The translations under genes and the position numbers were made by a program. DNA of 64,000 nucleotides from CAMDPA01 sp964574325. Lineage in GTDB: Bacteria; Pseudomonadota; Alphaproteobacteria; Rhizobiales; Hyphomicrobiaceae. This document shows, one piece after another, positions 17,380 through 26,398 of the stretch (within the stretch, counting starts at the first letter, position 1; every line of letters begins with the position of its first letter). The stretch covers positions 3,931 through 67,930 of the forward strand of contig CAZNMY010000023.1 of NCBI GenBank assembly GCA_964574325.1, written 5' to 3'. The notes under the pieces are model-generated. The model saw only the letters and a list, made by a program, of their open reading frames with translations, ran no database searches and was not told where the DNA came from.

Positions 17380-18231
17380 ATGGAAGAGAAGATTGCAGCG
17401 TTGGGATTTGCCGCACTCTCGCAGGAGACGAGGCTGCGCCTGATGCGTTTGCTCACCGAACGCGGCGCATCGGGAATGCCGGCGGGCGAGATCGCATCCC
17501 GCATCGGTCTGCCTCCCTCGACCCTTTCCTTTCATCTGTCGGCGCTCGAGCAGGCTCGCCTTCTCCATTCGACCCGACGCGGCCGGCAGGTGATTTACGC
17601 AGTCCGATTCAGCGGCCTGCGCGCGCTGTTCAGCTACCTGACCGAGACATGTTGCGGGGGGAGGCCGGAGCTTTGCGGCGACCTCGCACGTCTCTTACCC
17701 GAGGAAACGAGTGAGGAGCCGTCGATGACACCCACGTTCAACGTCCTTTTCATCTGCACCCGCAATTCTGCGCGATCGATCATCGCGGAGGCGGTATTGG
17801 GAAAAGTCGGAAAGGGGCGCTTCAACGCCTACTCCGCGGGATCGGCTCCGGCAGACGCGCCGATGCCCGAGGTTCTGGAGCGGCTGGGCGCGATGGGGCA
17901 CGATGTTTCGGGGCTGAAGTCGAAGTCGTGGAGCGAGTTCACCGGCGCGAATGCCCCGCGCATGGACTTCGTGCTGACGCTTTGCGACCCCGCTGACGGA
18001 GAGGCGTGCCCCGATCTCGGCGATCGGCCGATCACGGCCGTCTGGCCCTTCCCCGACCCGGCGAAGTTTCAAGGCTCGGACGTGGAGCGCACGGCGTTGC
18101 TGAACGAACTCTACGGCATGATCCGGCGACGCCTCGCAGCCTTTTCGAACCTGCCGTTCAGTTCCCTCGACCGGATAGCGCTGAAGGCGCGGCTCGATGA
18201 ACTCGGCGACAGCAGCAGGATGAATGCTTGA
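17380..18231 (+). CDS. ArsR repressor-ArsC arsenate reductase fusion
   Basis: A 283-aa fusion. Residues 1-110 form an ArsR-family winged helix (PSTLSFHLSALEQARLL recognition region) with a Cys cluster Cys91, Cys92, Cys99 that could bind As(III). Residues 118-283 are a low-molecular-weight-phosphatase-type arsenate reductase with the CTRNSAR P-loop (Cys126), resolving-type Cys202 and Cys210, and the acid Asp226 in FPDPAKF, so the thioredoxin-coupled triad looks intact. An internal ATG at 17725 (Met116) has GAGGAG seven bases before it and may let free ArsC be made too. It overlaps the region just before the GAPDH gene and heads the operon. Confidence 0.88.
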   Translation: MEEKIAALGFAALSQETRLRLMRLLTERGASGMPAGEIASRIGLPPSTLSFHLSALEQARLLHSTRRGRQVIYAVRFSGLRALFSYLTETCCGGRPELCGDLARLLPEETSEEPSMTPTFNVLFICTRNSARSIIAEAVLGKVGKGRFNAYSAGSAPADAPMPEVLERLGAMGHDVSGLKSKSWSEFTGANAPRMDFVLTLCDPADGEACPDLGDRPITAVWPFPDPAKFQGSDVERTALLNELYGMIRRRLAAFSNLPFSSLDRIALKARLDELGDSSRMNA

Positions 18232-18244
18232 AATGAGGGGCGAC

Positions 18245-19288
18245 ATGAAAGTCGGCATCAACGGCATGGGCCGCATGGGGCGGTTGGCGCTGCGGGCGGC
18301 GCTGGGCGGCGTGCGGCGTGCAGACGGCGATCCACGCGCCGCCAATCGTCTCGATGTCGTGCACATCAACGAGATCAAAGGCGGCGCGGCGACGACGACG
18401 CATCTCCTCGAGTTCGACAGCGTGCATGGCCGTTGGCATGCTGGCATCCAGACCGAAAGCGCGACGTCGATCAGCATCGACGGCAGGCGTCTCGGGTTCA
18501 CCGAAGGCGCAAATCCCGGCGATATTCCCTGGGGCGATCTGGGTTGCGAGATCGTTCTGGAATGCACCGGCAAGTTCCTGAAGGCCGAGCACCTGCAAGC
18601 CTATTTCGATCGCGGCGTGAAGCGCGTGATCGTGGCAGCGCCCGTGAAGGACGAGCGTGCGCTCAACATCGTCGTCGGCGTCAACGACCATCTCTACGAT
18701 CCCGCGCGGCATCGCCTGCTGACGGCGGCGTCGTGTACGACGAACTGCCTCGCGCCGGTTGTGAAGGTCGTGCATGAGAACCTCGGCATCAGGCACGGAC
18801 AGATCACGACGATCCACGATCCCACGAACACCAACGTCGTCGTGGATTTCCCGCACAAGGACCTGCGCCGCGCACGCTCCACGTTGCTGTCGATGCTGCC
18901 GACGACGACCGGCAGCGCCACCGCGATCACGCTCATCTATCCCGATCTCAAAGGCAAGCTCAACGGCCACGCCGTGCGCGTGCCGGTGCTCAACGCCAGC
19001 CTCACCGATTGCGTTTTCGAGCTGAACCGGCCGACGAGCCAAGCCGAGATCAACGAGCTGTTCCTCGCGGCATCGCGTGGGCCGCTTGCCGGTGTGCTCG
19101 GCTACGAGACGCGGCCCCTCGTTTCCGCTGACTACTGCAACGACACCCGCAGCTCGATCGTCGATGCTGAATATACGCTCGTGACCGACGGTACGATGCT
19201 CAAGGTCTACGCCTGGTACGACAACGAAATGGGCTACGTGTGCCGCATGGTCGATCTCGCCGCCATCGTTATCGCCGCGGAGAAATAG
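18245..19288 (+). CDS. ArsJ-associated glyceraldehyde-3-phosphate dehydrogenase
   Basis: A 347-aa GAPDH. The NAD-binding motif GINGMGRMGR is at 4-13, catalytic Cys164 in AASCTTNCLAP and His191 in TIHDPTN. In ars operons this paralogue uses arsenate in place of phosphate to make 1-arseno-3-phosphoglycerate, which ArsJ exports. The ATG at 18245 follows GAGGGG; a TTG at 18224 is an upstream option that would overlap the ArsC end. The ArsJ start lies one base after its stop, which strongly ties it to arsenate resistance rather than central glycolysis. Confidence 0.9.
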   Translation: MKVGINGMGRMGRLALRAALGGVRRADGDPRAANRLDVVHINEIKGGAATTTHLLEFDSVHGRWHAGIQTESATSISIDGRRLGFTEGANPGDIPWGDLGCEIVLECTGKFLKAEHLQAYFDRGVKRVIVAAPVKDERALNIVVGVNDHLYDPARHRLLTAASCTTNCLAPVVKVVHENLGIRHGQITTIHDPTNTNVVVDFPHKDLRRARSTLLSMLPTTTGSATAITLIYPDLKGKLNGHAVRVPVLNASLTDCVFELNRPTSQAEINELFLAASRGPLAGVLGYETRPLVSADYCNDTRSSIVDAEYTLVTDGTMLKVYAWYDNEMGYVCRMVDLAAIVIAAEK

Positions 19289-19289
19289 G

Positions 19290-20522
19290 ATGGAGCATGC
19301 AGTCCGGAATTACCTGATCGTGACGGCGTCCTACTGGGGCTTCACGCTGGTCGATGGCGCGCTGCGCATGCTTGTCCTGTTGCACTTCTTCAAGCTTGGT
19401 TACTCGCCCTTCACGCTGGCTTTCCTGTTTCTGCTGTATGAGCTGGCGGGCATCGTCGCCAATCTCGCGGGGGGCTGGCTCGCGACCCGGTTCGGCATTC
19501 CGCGGATGCTGATGGCAGGGCAGGCGCTGCAGATCGCCGGCCTCGCGATGCTGTCGTTGCTCGATCCGCTCTGGACGGCGGCGGTCTCGGTCGCGTGGGT
19601 GGTGATGGCGCAAGGCATCTCGGGACTTGCCAAGGATTTCACGAAGACCGCCTCGAAGTCCGCGATCAAAGCCACGTCGGCCGAGGGCTCCGGCCGCCTG
19701 TTCGAGTGGGTCGCCTGGTTCACGGGCTCCAAGAATGCGATGAAGGGGCTGGGCTTCTTCATCGGTGGCCTCCTCCTCGATGCCGTCGGCTTCAAGCCGG
19801 CGTTGTGGCTCATGGCCGGGCTGATCGGCGTCGTTCTCGCAGCTTGCCTGCTGCTTCCGCGCGACCTCGGCAAGGCCAAGGCATCGAAGTCTGTACGCGA
19901 GTTGTTCGCCAAGTCGTCCGGCGTGAACATGCTGGCCGGTGCGCGCATTTTCCTGTTCGGAGCACGCGACGTCTGGTTCGTCGTGGCGCTGCCGGTTTTC
20001 CTGTACGCCAGCGGCTGGCGCTTCGCCGAGGTCGGCGGCTTCCTCGCTGCATGGACCATCGGATACGGGTTCATCCAGGCGGTCGCACCGTCGCTCGTCC
20101 AGCGGAGTGGTGACGGTTTCAGCCGTGAGGTTCCGGCCGCTCGGTATTGGGCTGCGGCGCTGGTTGTCATTCCCCTCGCGCTCGCAGTCGTCCTGCAGTC
20201 CGGTGCGAGCAGACCGGATCTGTGGGTCGTAGCGGGATTGGCTCTGTTCGGCCTGCCGTTCGCCGTCAATTCCTCGCTGCACTCCTACCTCATCCTCGCC
20301 TACGCCGGCTCGAAGAAGGCGGCCGAGGATGTCGGGTTCTACTATGCCGCGAACGCGGCGGGACGGTTGATGGGTATCCTGATGTCCGGCGCGCTCTTTC
20401 AACTCGGCGGCATGACCGCCTGCCTGATCGGATCGGCGGCGATGCTGGCCTGCTGCTGGGGCCTGTGCCTGGCCCTGCCGGAAGGTTCGGAGAGCGCGAC
20501 ATCGGTGAGCCGCGCCGCGTAG
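19290..20522 (+). CDS. arsJ: ArsJ organoarsenical efflux permease
   Basis: A 410-aa major-facilitator protein with about 11-12 hydrophobic helices, beginning NYLIVTASYWGFTLVDGALR, typical of ArsJ. It exports 1-arseno-3-phosphoglycerate made by the preceding GAPDH; the ester then breaks down outside to arsenate, giving net arsenate extrusion. It starts immediately after the GAPDH stop. Together with the ArsR-ArsC fusion, the cell could either export arsenate this way or reduce it, but no ArsB/Acr3 arsenite exporter is seen here. Confidence 0.9.
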   Translation: MEHAVRNYLIVTASYWGFTLVDGALRMLVLLHFFKLGYSPFTLAFLFLLYELAGIVANLAGGWLATRFGIPRMLMAGQALQIAGLAMLSLLDPLWTAAVSVAWVVMAQGISGLAKDFTKTASKSAIKATSAEGSGRLFEWVAWFTGSKNAMKGLGFFIGGLLLDAVGFKPALWLMAGLIGVVLAACLLLPRDLGKAKASKSVRELFAKSSGVNMLAGARIFLFGARDVWFVVALPVFLYASGWRFAEVGGFLAAWTIGYGFIQAVAPSLVQRSGDGFSREVPAARYWAAALVVIPLALAVVLQSGASRPDLWVVAGLALFGLPFAVNSSLHSYLILAYAGSKKAAEDVGFYYAANAAGRLMGILMSGALFQLGGMTACLIGSAAMLACCWGLCLALPEGSESATSVSRAA

Positions 20523-20592
20523 CACGACCGCGACGCCTATCATCTCGAGCCGTCGAGGCTGAACGATTTGCTGCAGCGTCCGGTATGGATCA

Positions 20593-20668
20593 TGGTGCCG
20601 CGGAGAGGACTCGAACCTCCGACCCACGCATTACGAATGCGTTGCTCTACCACCTGAGCTACCGCGGC
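20593..20668 (-). tRNA. tRNA-Thr (anticodon CGU)
   Basis: A 76-nt cloverleaf including an encoded CCA. The acceptor stem pairs GCCGCGG with CCGCGGC, the D arm reads AGCTCAGGTGGTAGAGC, the anticodon loop is TTCGTAA on an ACGCA/TGCGT stem, and the T loop is GGTTCGAGTCC. CGU reads the Thr codon ACG. Confidence 0.96.
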
Positions 20669-20771
20669 AAACGATCGGCAGTGGAGATCGACTCCACGCG
20701 AGCATTGCGCCTGATACTCCAACACCGCCCGCCGCGCAAGCCGAGCGTTGCCAGCCGAGCGTTCCCGGCGT

Positions 20772-21752
20772 CTATTTCTTCTTGAGCCCCAGGCTGGTGA
20801 CGAGTGCGGCCAACTCGGCACGGTCGGCCAGCAATTGCCGGTCGAGCGCAGTGCCCGACGTCGTCGCCTTGTCATAGAGCGCGTTCTTGCGGGCGATGTC
20901 GATGAAGCCCGGTTTCTGGCTGGCCGCGAGAAAAGCTTCGATCAGCTTGCTGGAGACCGGCGCGGGCAGGCCCTTGGGCGCGAGAAGGTATTGGATCGCG
21001 TTGCCTTTGAGACCGTAGCCGAGTTCGGCCAGTGTCGGCACGTCGGGCGCCACCTCGGCCCGTTCGGCCTCGAACGATGCGAGCAGCCGCAGCCCGCCCT
21101 CCCGTACCTGCGGCGCCCAGCCGCCGGCCGCGAAAGCACCCGCAGTGATGTGGCCGCCGAGCAACGCCGTGACGACGGGCGCGTCGCCCTGGAACGGCAC
21201 GATGTTGGCATCGATCTTCTCGCGGGCCAGCAGCGCCCGCAACATCAGATCGACCGATGTGCCCGCGCCGGGAATTCCCAGCGACAGCTTGCCGGGATTG
21301 CTCCGCGCCGCTGCGATGAAGTCCTGGAGCGTCTTGTGCGGGCTGTTCTTCGAGGTCGCCATCCCCACGCGCTGACGGCCGACCATCAACAGTGCGTCGG
21401 TGCTTTCCAGCAGATCCGGCCGGATGTTCTGGAACTGGTGGGCGAGTGTCAGCGCCGTGCTCGGTGTGATCCCGATCGTGTAGCCGTCCGGCGGCGAGGC
21501 GACGATTTCCGAGATGACGACCGTACCGGCGGCGCCGGCCTTGTTGATGATGACGATTTCGCCGAGGGCGGCGCGCGCTTCCTGTGCCAGTGTCCGCGCC
21601 AGTACGTCGGTCGAGCCCCCCGGCGGAAAGCCGACCAGCAGGCGGATCGGCTTGGAGGGAAAGGTCTGCGCTGCGACGCCTGTGATCGATGCGATGGCGG
21701 CGCACGCGATGATCGAGGCGGCAGCGACAACACGTGCAATCATCCCGCGCAT
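20772..21752 (-). CDS. Bug/TctC-family periplasmic solute-binding protein
   Basis: A 326-aa protein with a signal peptide (cleavage near VAA-QTFPSKPIRLLVGF) and the Bug fold motifs VGFPPGGSTDVLART, the NKAGAAGTV loop, and PDGYTIGITPS. These receptors feed tripartite tricarboxylate transporters (TctAB), usually with carboxylated ligands. There is no tctA/tctB here, as is common where dozens of orphan receptors share a few permeases. A second TctC gene lies just upstream on the same strand but is clearly divergent in sequence. Confidence 0.87.
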   Translation of the reverse strand: MRGMIARVVAAASIIACAAIASITGVAAQTFPSKPIRLLVGFPPGGSTDVLARTLAQEARAALGEIVIINKAGAAGTVVISEIVASPPDGYTIGITPSTALTLAHQFQNIRPDLLESTDALLMVGRQRVGMATSKNSPHKTLQDFIAAARSNPGKLSLGIPGAGTSVDLMLRALLAREKIDANIVPFQGDAPVVTALLGGHITAGAFAAGGWAPQVREGGLRLLASFEAERAEVAPDVPTLAELGYGLKGNAIQYLLAPKGLPAPVSSKLIEAFLAASQKPGFIDIARKNALYDKATTSGTALDRQLLADRAELAALVTSLGLKKK

Positions 21753-21820
21753 CGGCTTCTCCAGTTGTATTTAGATGTGTCGCTGGTCGCGTTGGTACGC
21801 TGACACTCGCGGGCCCGAGT

Positions 21821-22834
21821 TCAGGGCTTGAAGCCTGACGACTTGAACACGGGTCCCCAATACGCGATGTCGCGGCTCACCATGGCGCCGAGGGTCGGAC
21901 CGGGTGCGCCGACCGAGACGAAGCCGATCTTGGCCAGGCGCGCCTTGTTGTCGGGGACGTTCACGGCGGCGATGAATTGTTTTCCCAATTCCGCTGCGAT
22001 CTTGTCGGGAACGGCAGCGGGCGCGAACACGCCGTACCAGCCCTGCGAAAAGATGTCGTAACCGCTCTCCTTCAGGGTCGGGACGCCATCTAGGAACGGC
22101 GAGCGCTTGTCGCCGGCCGTTGCCAGGATGCGAATGCGGCCCGCGCGGTGCTGCTCGATCTGGTCGGGCATCGGCGACAGCATCATCGGCAACTGGCCCG
22201 CCACCACGTCGTTCAGCGCCAGGGCGGCGCCGCGATAGTGCACCGGAACGAGGGGGATCTTCGCGAGTTCGCCGAGCTTGACGCCGATCAGGTGAAGGCT
22301 CGAGCCGGCCCCGGGGGTGCCGTATGAGCCCTTGCCCGGGGTTTTGCGCACCGTCTCGATCAATTCCTGCAGGGACTTCACCGGCAGTGCCGGACCGACC
22401 GCGAGCGAAAGGTCCTGGCTGACGAGATGCGCGAGCGGCTTGAAATCCTTTTGGGGGTTGTAGCCGGGATCGGCGTTGTAGAGCGGGATCATCGTCATGA
22501 CCGCCGATGGCGTCACGATCAGCGTGGAGCCGTCGGCTTCCGCGTTCACGACGCTGCGCGTGCCGGTGATGCCGCCCGCCCCGGCGCGGTTCTCGACGAT
22601 CACGGTTCGCCCGGTCTGTGTCTGCAAGGCGGCGCCCACGATGCGCGTTACCGTGTCGCCCGCGCTGCCGGCCGGGAACGGGAACACGATCTTGATCTGC
22701 CGCGGAAGCTCCTGCGCGGTGGAAGGAATTGCGCCGGCAACCGAGATCATGGGTGAGAGCAGCATCACCGCCCAGACGCCGATACCGGCCCGCCCGCGCG
22801 CACTGGTGGCACGTCCATTGGTGGCAGATGCCAT
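21821..22834 (-). CDS. Bug/TctC-family periplasmic solute-binding protein
   Basis: A 337-aa receptor with a long signal sequence ending near STAQELPRQIK, then IVFPFPAGSAGDTVTRIVG, VENRAGAGGITGT and the typical late motif PDKIAAELGKQF. GGGGAGG five bases before the ATG at 22834 favours it over the earlier ATG at 22858. Ligand unknown. It is probably transcribed with the TctC gene at 20772-21752 (68-bp gap), although the two proteins share only family-level similarity. Confidence 0.87.
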   Translation of the reverse strand: MASATNGRATSARGRAGIGVWAVMLLSPMISVAGAIPSTAQELPRQIKIVFPFPAGSAGDTVTRIVGAALQTQTGRTVIVENRAGAGGITGTRSVVNAEADGSTLIVTPSAVMTMIPLYNADPGYNPQKDFKPLAHLVSQDLSLAVGPALPVKSLQELIETVRKTPGKGSYGTPGAGSSLHLIGVKLGELAKIPLVPVHYRGAALALNDVVAGQLPMMLSPMPDQIEQHRAGRIRILATAGDKRSPFLDGVPTLKESGYDIFSQGWYGVFAPAAVPDKIAAELGKQFIAAVNVPDNKARLAKIGFVSVGAPGPTLGAMVSRDIAYWGPVFKSSGFKP

Positions 22835-23041
22835 TGCCGCCTCCCCTGATTTATGCACGCCGCGTTGAACATCTGCGGACGCCTGTCCAACCAGTGTGAG
22901 GGTTGGCCCGACCTCTCGTCAAGCCACCAGTTGCTGCCGATGTTGTGTGATGCATTCGTGGCGGGATGTCGGATTGTGCCGGCTGAACTATGCAGTTCGT
23001 TTACGCTGTTGGCCTAGCGTCGGCGCCTGCGGGCGTCCTGT

Positions 23042-23097
23042 GACTGGCCGCCTCAGACTGGCCGCAACAGACTGGCCGCAACAGACTGGCCGCCGAG
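23042..23097. repeat. four tandem 14-bp repeats
   Basis: GACTGGCCGC recurs at 23042, 23056, 23070 and 23084, exactly 14 bases apart; copies two and three are identical (GACTGGCCGCAACA). The array ends about 22 bases before the acyltransferase start and could affect its expression, or be a slippage-prone simple repeat. Confidence 0.8.
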
Positions 23098-23119
23098 AGC
23101 CGGACACCGGAACCCTTTG

Positions 23120-24352
23120 ATGCCGACACAAGTCAGGATGCCCGGACACTTCACCGCGCTCGACGGATGGCGCGGTGTATGTGCCATTCTCGTGGCGATC
23201 TACCATCTGCACACGACGAGCCACCTCAGCCAGTCCGGGATCGTCCGGAACTCCTACCTGTTCGTCGACTTCTTCTTCGTCCTGAGCGGCTTCGTCATCA
23301 CCTACGCCTATATCGACCGGCTTTCGACGCTGCGCGCTGCCGGTGTGATGTTGTGGCGGCGGCTCGGCCGGCTCTGGCCGCTTCACGTTGCCATCCTGGT
23401 CGGCTTCATCCTGCTCGAATTGGCCGTCCCGGTGCTGTCGATGCTGCTGGGCGTCAAGCGCACGGCTGCAGCCGCGTTCGATCCGGAGACATCGGCCTCG
23501 CTCTGGGCAATTCCGACCAATCTGCTGCTGATCCATGGTCTGGGGCTTCACGATCGGCTTACCTGGAATCATCCGAGCTGGAGCATCAGCACGGAACTGT
23601 GGACCTATGTGATCTTCGCGCTGACCATGGTCCTGCTGCGTCGCCGCACCGTGATCGCAGCCGGCCTGATGGTGGCCGCTTCGCTGATCTTCCTGGCGAG
23701 CGTCTCCCCACGACACATCGGCGTCGATTACGATCTGGGGATCTTCCGCTGTATCGCCGGTTTCTTCGTCGGCCATCTCGTCTTCAGGCTCGTTCGGGCG
23801 GTGCCGGTGAGCCTGCCGCAACCCACGCTGATCGAGGTCATCGGCCTCGCCGCGATGGTGCTGTTCGTGATCGCCGCCGCACATACGCGGCTCGAGTATT
23901 TCGCACCGTTCGTCTTCGGCGTGATCGTGTGGATCTTCGCGCTCGAGCGCGGCGCGGTGTCATACGTCCTTAAAACGCGCGCGTTCGCGGCCCTCGGCCT
24001 CGTGTCCTATTCGATCTACATGGTGCATTCGCTGGTGATCGCGGTTGCGCATCGCGGCATCAGTGTGATCGAGCAGATCGGCGGTGTGAAGATCTCGCAG
24101 GTCGTGGAGCATGCCGGCGAGCGCACGCTTGTGATCTCGTTCGGCAGCGCATGGGCGATGGATGCGCTCGTGGTGGTCTACGTGGCGGTGGTCATCGGGG
24201 TGTCGATGCTGACGTGGCGCTACATCGAGATGCCCGCGCAGCGGTGGTGGAACGGGGCTTCCGCCGCGCCCATCCCGGCTGTTGTCGAGCCTGTTACGGT
24301 CGAAGCATCGGGCGCGAACGGAAACTTCGCACCCGCCGGTTCAAGCAGCTGA
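23120..24352 (+). CDS. acyltransferase 3 family membrane protein
   Basis: A 410-aa protein with about 10 membrane helices and the Acyl_transf_3 signatures: FTALDGWRGVCAILVAIYHL near the N-terminus (catalytic-type His), NSYLFVDFFFVLSGFVITYAY, and RRLGRLWPLH. Such enzymes O-acetylate exported sugars. It lies at the left end of the exopolysaccharide locus, so acylation of that polymer is the likely job. The ATG at 23120 is used; a TTG at 23117 directly precedes it. Its last 12 bases overlap the convergent WecG-like gene. Confidence 0.85.
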   Translation: MPTQVRMPGHFTALDGWRGVCAILVAIYHLHTTSHLSQSGIVRNSYLFVDFFFVLSGFVITYAYIDRLSTLRAAGVMLWRRLGRLWPLHVAILVGFILLELAVPVLSMLLGVKRTAAAAFDPETSASLWAIPTNLLLIHGLGLHDRLTWNHPSWSISTELWTYVIFALTMVLLRRRTVIAAGLMVAASLIFLASVSPRHIGVDYDLGIFRCIAGFFVGHLVFRLVRAVPVSLPQPTLIEVIGLAAMVLFVIAAAHTRLEYFAPFVFGVIVWIFALERGAVSYVLKTRAFAALGLVSYSIYMVHSLVIAVAHRGISVIEQIGGVKISQVVEHAGERTLVISFGSAWAMDALVVVYVAVVIGVSMLTWRYIEMPAQRWWNGASAAPIPAVVEPVTVEASGANGNFAPAGSSS

Positions 24353-25162
24353 GCCTGTCGCGAGGTCACCGGGGGCGATCAGCCTGAGCCACGCGAGACG
24401 CGCCAGGAACACCGCGTTGCCCACGAGATAGCGGTTGGCGAGCCGGCGCGGTTCCTGCGCGAGCCGCCAGGCCCATTCCAGACCGGCCTTGCGGAGCGGA
24501 AGTGGCGCCCGCGCGATCCGGCCCGAATAGTAGTCGAACAGGCCACCGACACCGATCACCACCGGCACCTTCAGGCGGCTGCGGTGGCGTGCCATCCACA
24601 ACTCCTGGTGCGGCACGCCCAATGCGACGAGCAGGATCGAGGCCCCGCTCGCGTTGATCTCGTCGATCACGCGCTGCTCGTCGTCGGCGGCGGCGATGTA
24701 GCCATGGTGCGTGCCGCTGACGACGAGACCGGGGGTCTGCGCCTGCATGTTGGCGGCAGCAGCGGCGGCTATCCCGTCGCGCGCGCCGAGCAGATAGAGG
24801 CCCTGGCCGGTGCGGGCGGCTTCGCGACACAGGACGGGGAAGAGGTCGGTGCCGTTGACGTTGTCCATCAGGTCGGTGCCTGCAACCCGGGCGGCGATGC
24901 GTACGCCAGCGCCGTCCGCGAACACCCGGCTCATGCCGGCGACGGCGGCGCGATAGTCCCGCGAACGATACGCGACGTTGACGCAATGTGCGTTGAGGAA
25001 GGCGACGTCGGTCGCGATGCCGTGCGCGGCCCGCTGGACGATCCACGATGCGGCGCCGGCAATGCTTGTGTCGGTGATCTCGAGCCCGAACAGCTTGAGG
25101 GTGCGATCATGGCCGCGCGGGACGGGATCGCTGCTCCTGCCGGCTGAAACTTCCTGGTACAT
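24341..25162 (-). CDS. WecG/TagA/CpsF-family glycosyltransferase
   Basis: A 273-aa GT26-family enzyme. Motifs: VAFLNAHCVNVAYRSRDYR (about 45-63), FADGAGVRIAAR, GTDLFPVLCREA, LYLLGARDGIA, and LVALGVPHQELWMARH before VIGVGGLFDYYSGR. These enzymes add ManNAcA or ManNAc-type sugars to lipid-linked carriers at the membrane. The ATG at 25162 is the first at which homologous sequence begins, though the frame is open far upstream across the divergent GT2 gene. It is the only likely polyprenyl-linked acceptor enzyme in this locus; no WbaP/WecA initiator is seen. Confidence 0.85.
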   Translation of the reverse strand: MYQEVSAGRSSDPVPRGHDRTLKLFGLEITDTSIAGAASWIVQRAAHGIATDVAFLNAHCVNVAYRSRDYRAAVAGMSRVFADGAGVRIAARVAGTDLMDNVNGTDLFPVLCREAARTGQGLYLLGARDGIAAAAAANMQAQTPGLVVSGTHHGYIAAADDEQRVIDEINASGASILLVALGVPHQELWMARHRSRLKVPVVIGVGGLFDYYSGRIARAPLPLRKAGLEWAWRLAQEPRRLANRYLVGNAVFLARLAWLRLIAPGDLATGSAA

Positions 25163-25453
25163 TCTGCTACGCCCCGAACCTGTGCCGGCAGCGTCTTTGC
25201 GCGACGCTGCTCTTTTGCCGGGTCCACTATTCTGCGGCCATTGCTTACGCCGCTTTAACCGATGGGGCTCGCGGGGGGAGAACCTCGCGGCATGGTGGAG
25301 AAAGGGTCGATCGAATAGTTCGAATTCGAGCCATCTCCACCGGCCGGTGCGGCGGGGCCTGGTCGAGCCGGCCACGCACCGAACCTTAACCGATCTCTGC
25401 GATACCCTGGTCGAGCGTGGTCCATCCGGGGCTCGGTCGAAACGAGGCTGTGT

Positions 25454-26398
25454 ATGCGTAGCCCGGCGTTCAGTGTCGTCATTCCCTGCTACAACGTGGC
25501 CGCCACGATCGAGGAAACGATCGCGAGCGTGGCCGCGCAGTCGTGCGCGGATCTCGAGATCATCGCCGTCGAAAACTATTCGACGGACGACACGGCCGGG
25601 GTGTTGACGCAACTGGCTCGCACCGAGCCGCGGCTGCGGATCATCGCCGAAAAGGTCCAGGGCATTTGTGCGGCTCGCAACGCGGGCATTGGCGCGGCCA
25701 GGGGCGAGTTTATCGCGCTCCTCGACGGCGACGATCTCTTCGACCGCGATTATCTCGAAACGCACGCGCGCAATCTCGCGAGCGGCAGCGTCGGCGTTTC
25801 CTATTCGCGCATCCGCCTGGTCGATCAGATGGGCCGCCCGACCGGCAGTGTCACGAAGCCGCCGATGGGTGGTCTCGATGCGACTTTGCTGCTGTGCTCG
25901 AACCCGTGCACGTCGATCGTCGTGGTGCGGCGCGAGGTGTTCGAAAGGGCCGGCACATTCGATCAGAACCTGCGACGCATGGAGGATCAGGAGTGGCTGT
26001 TTCGCGCGGCGGCGGCCGGCTTCGAGTTTCGCGGCATCGACCGCGCTATCGCCAGCTATCGCATCACGCCGGGCGGCCTGTCCCACGACATCGCCGGTAT
26101 GCTCGACGCGCACGAACAGATGCTCGCTTCGGCAAGCCGTATCGCGCCGGCACTCGTTGCGCGCCACGGCCGTCTGTCGACCGGCGCCATGCTCCGCTAC
26201 TGTGCACGCCGCGCTCTCGACCATCACACGGGTGACAGCGCAGCGCGCGGCTACCTCTGGCGGATGCTGCGCACCGCACCTGATCTGTTGCTTCGCGAGC
26301 CGTTAGCGACCGCCAAGACGATCGCCGCCGTGCTCGCGCCGAAACTGACCGGTCTGATCGTCCGTCGTGCAGCGCGCCTTCAGACGGGAGTGGCATGA
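25454..26398 (+). CDS. family 2 glycosyltransferase
   Basis: A 314-aa GT-A fold enzyme. It starts with FSVVIPCYNVAATIEETI, has the nucleotide-sugar site around VENYSTDDTAG, the GICAARNAGIGAARGEFI segment, the metal-binding ALLDGDDLF (DxD-type) and a later MEDQEWLFRAA acidic motif. No membrane helix is obvious, so it acts at the cytoplasmic face. It overlaps the next GT2 start by four bases (ATGA). Confidence 0.87.
   Translation: MRSPAFSVVIPCYNVAATIEETIASVAAQSCADLEIIAVENYSTDDTAGVLTQLARTEPRLRIIAEKVQGICAARNAGIGAARGEFIALLDGDDLFDRDYLETHARNLASGSVGVSYSRIRLVDQMGRPTGSVTKPPMGGLDATLLLCSNPCTSIVVVRREVFERAGTFDQNLRRMEDQEWLFRAAAAGFEFRGIDRAIASYRITPGGLSHDIAGMLDAHEQMLASASRIAPALVARHGRLSTGAMLRYCARRALDHHTGDSAARGYLWRMLRTAPDLLLREPLATAKTIAAVLAPKLTGLIVRRAARLQTGVA

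Noticed and set aside
20772..22834. Recent duplication of the two TctC genes
   Set aside because: The proteins share only family motifs and differ throughout, so this is not a recent duplication.
23042..23097. CRISPR array
   Set aside because: The unit is only 14 bp in direct tandem with no unique spacers, and no cas gene is near.
25163..26227. Upstream extension of the WecG-like gene on the minus strand
   Set aside because: It would run antisense across the GT2 gene; the homologous part starts at 25162.
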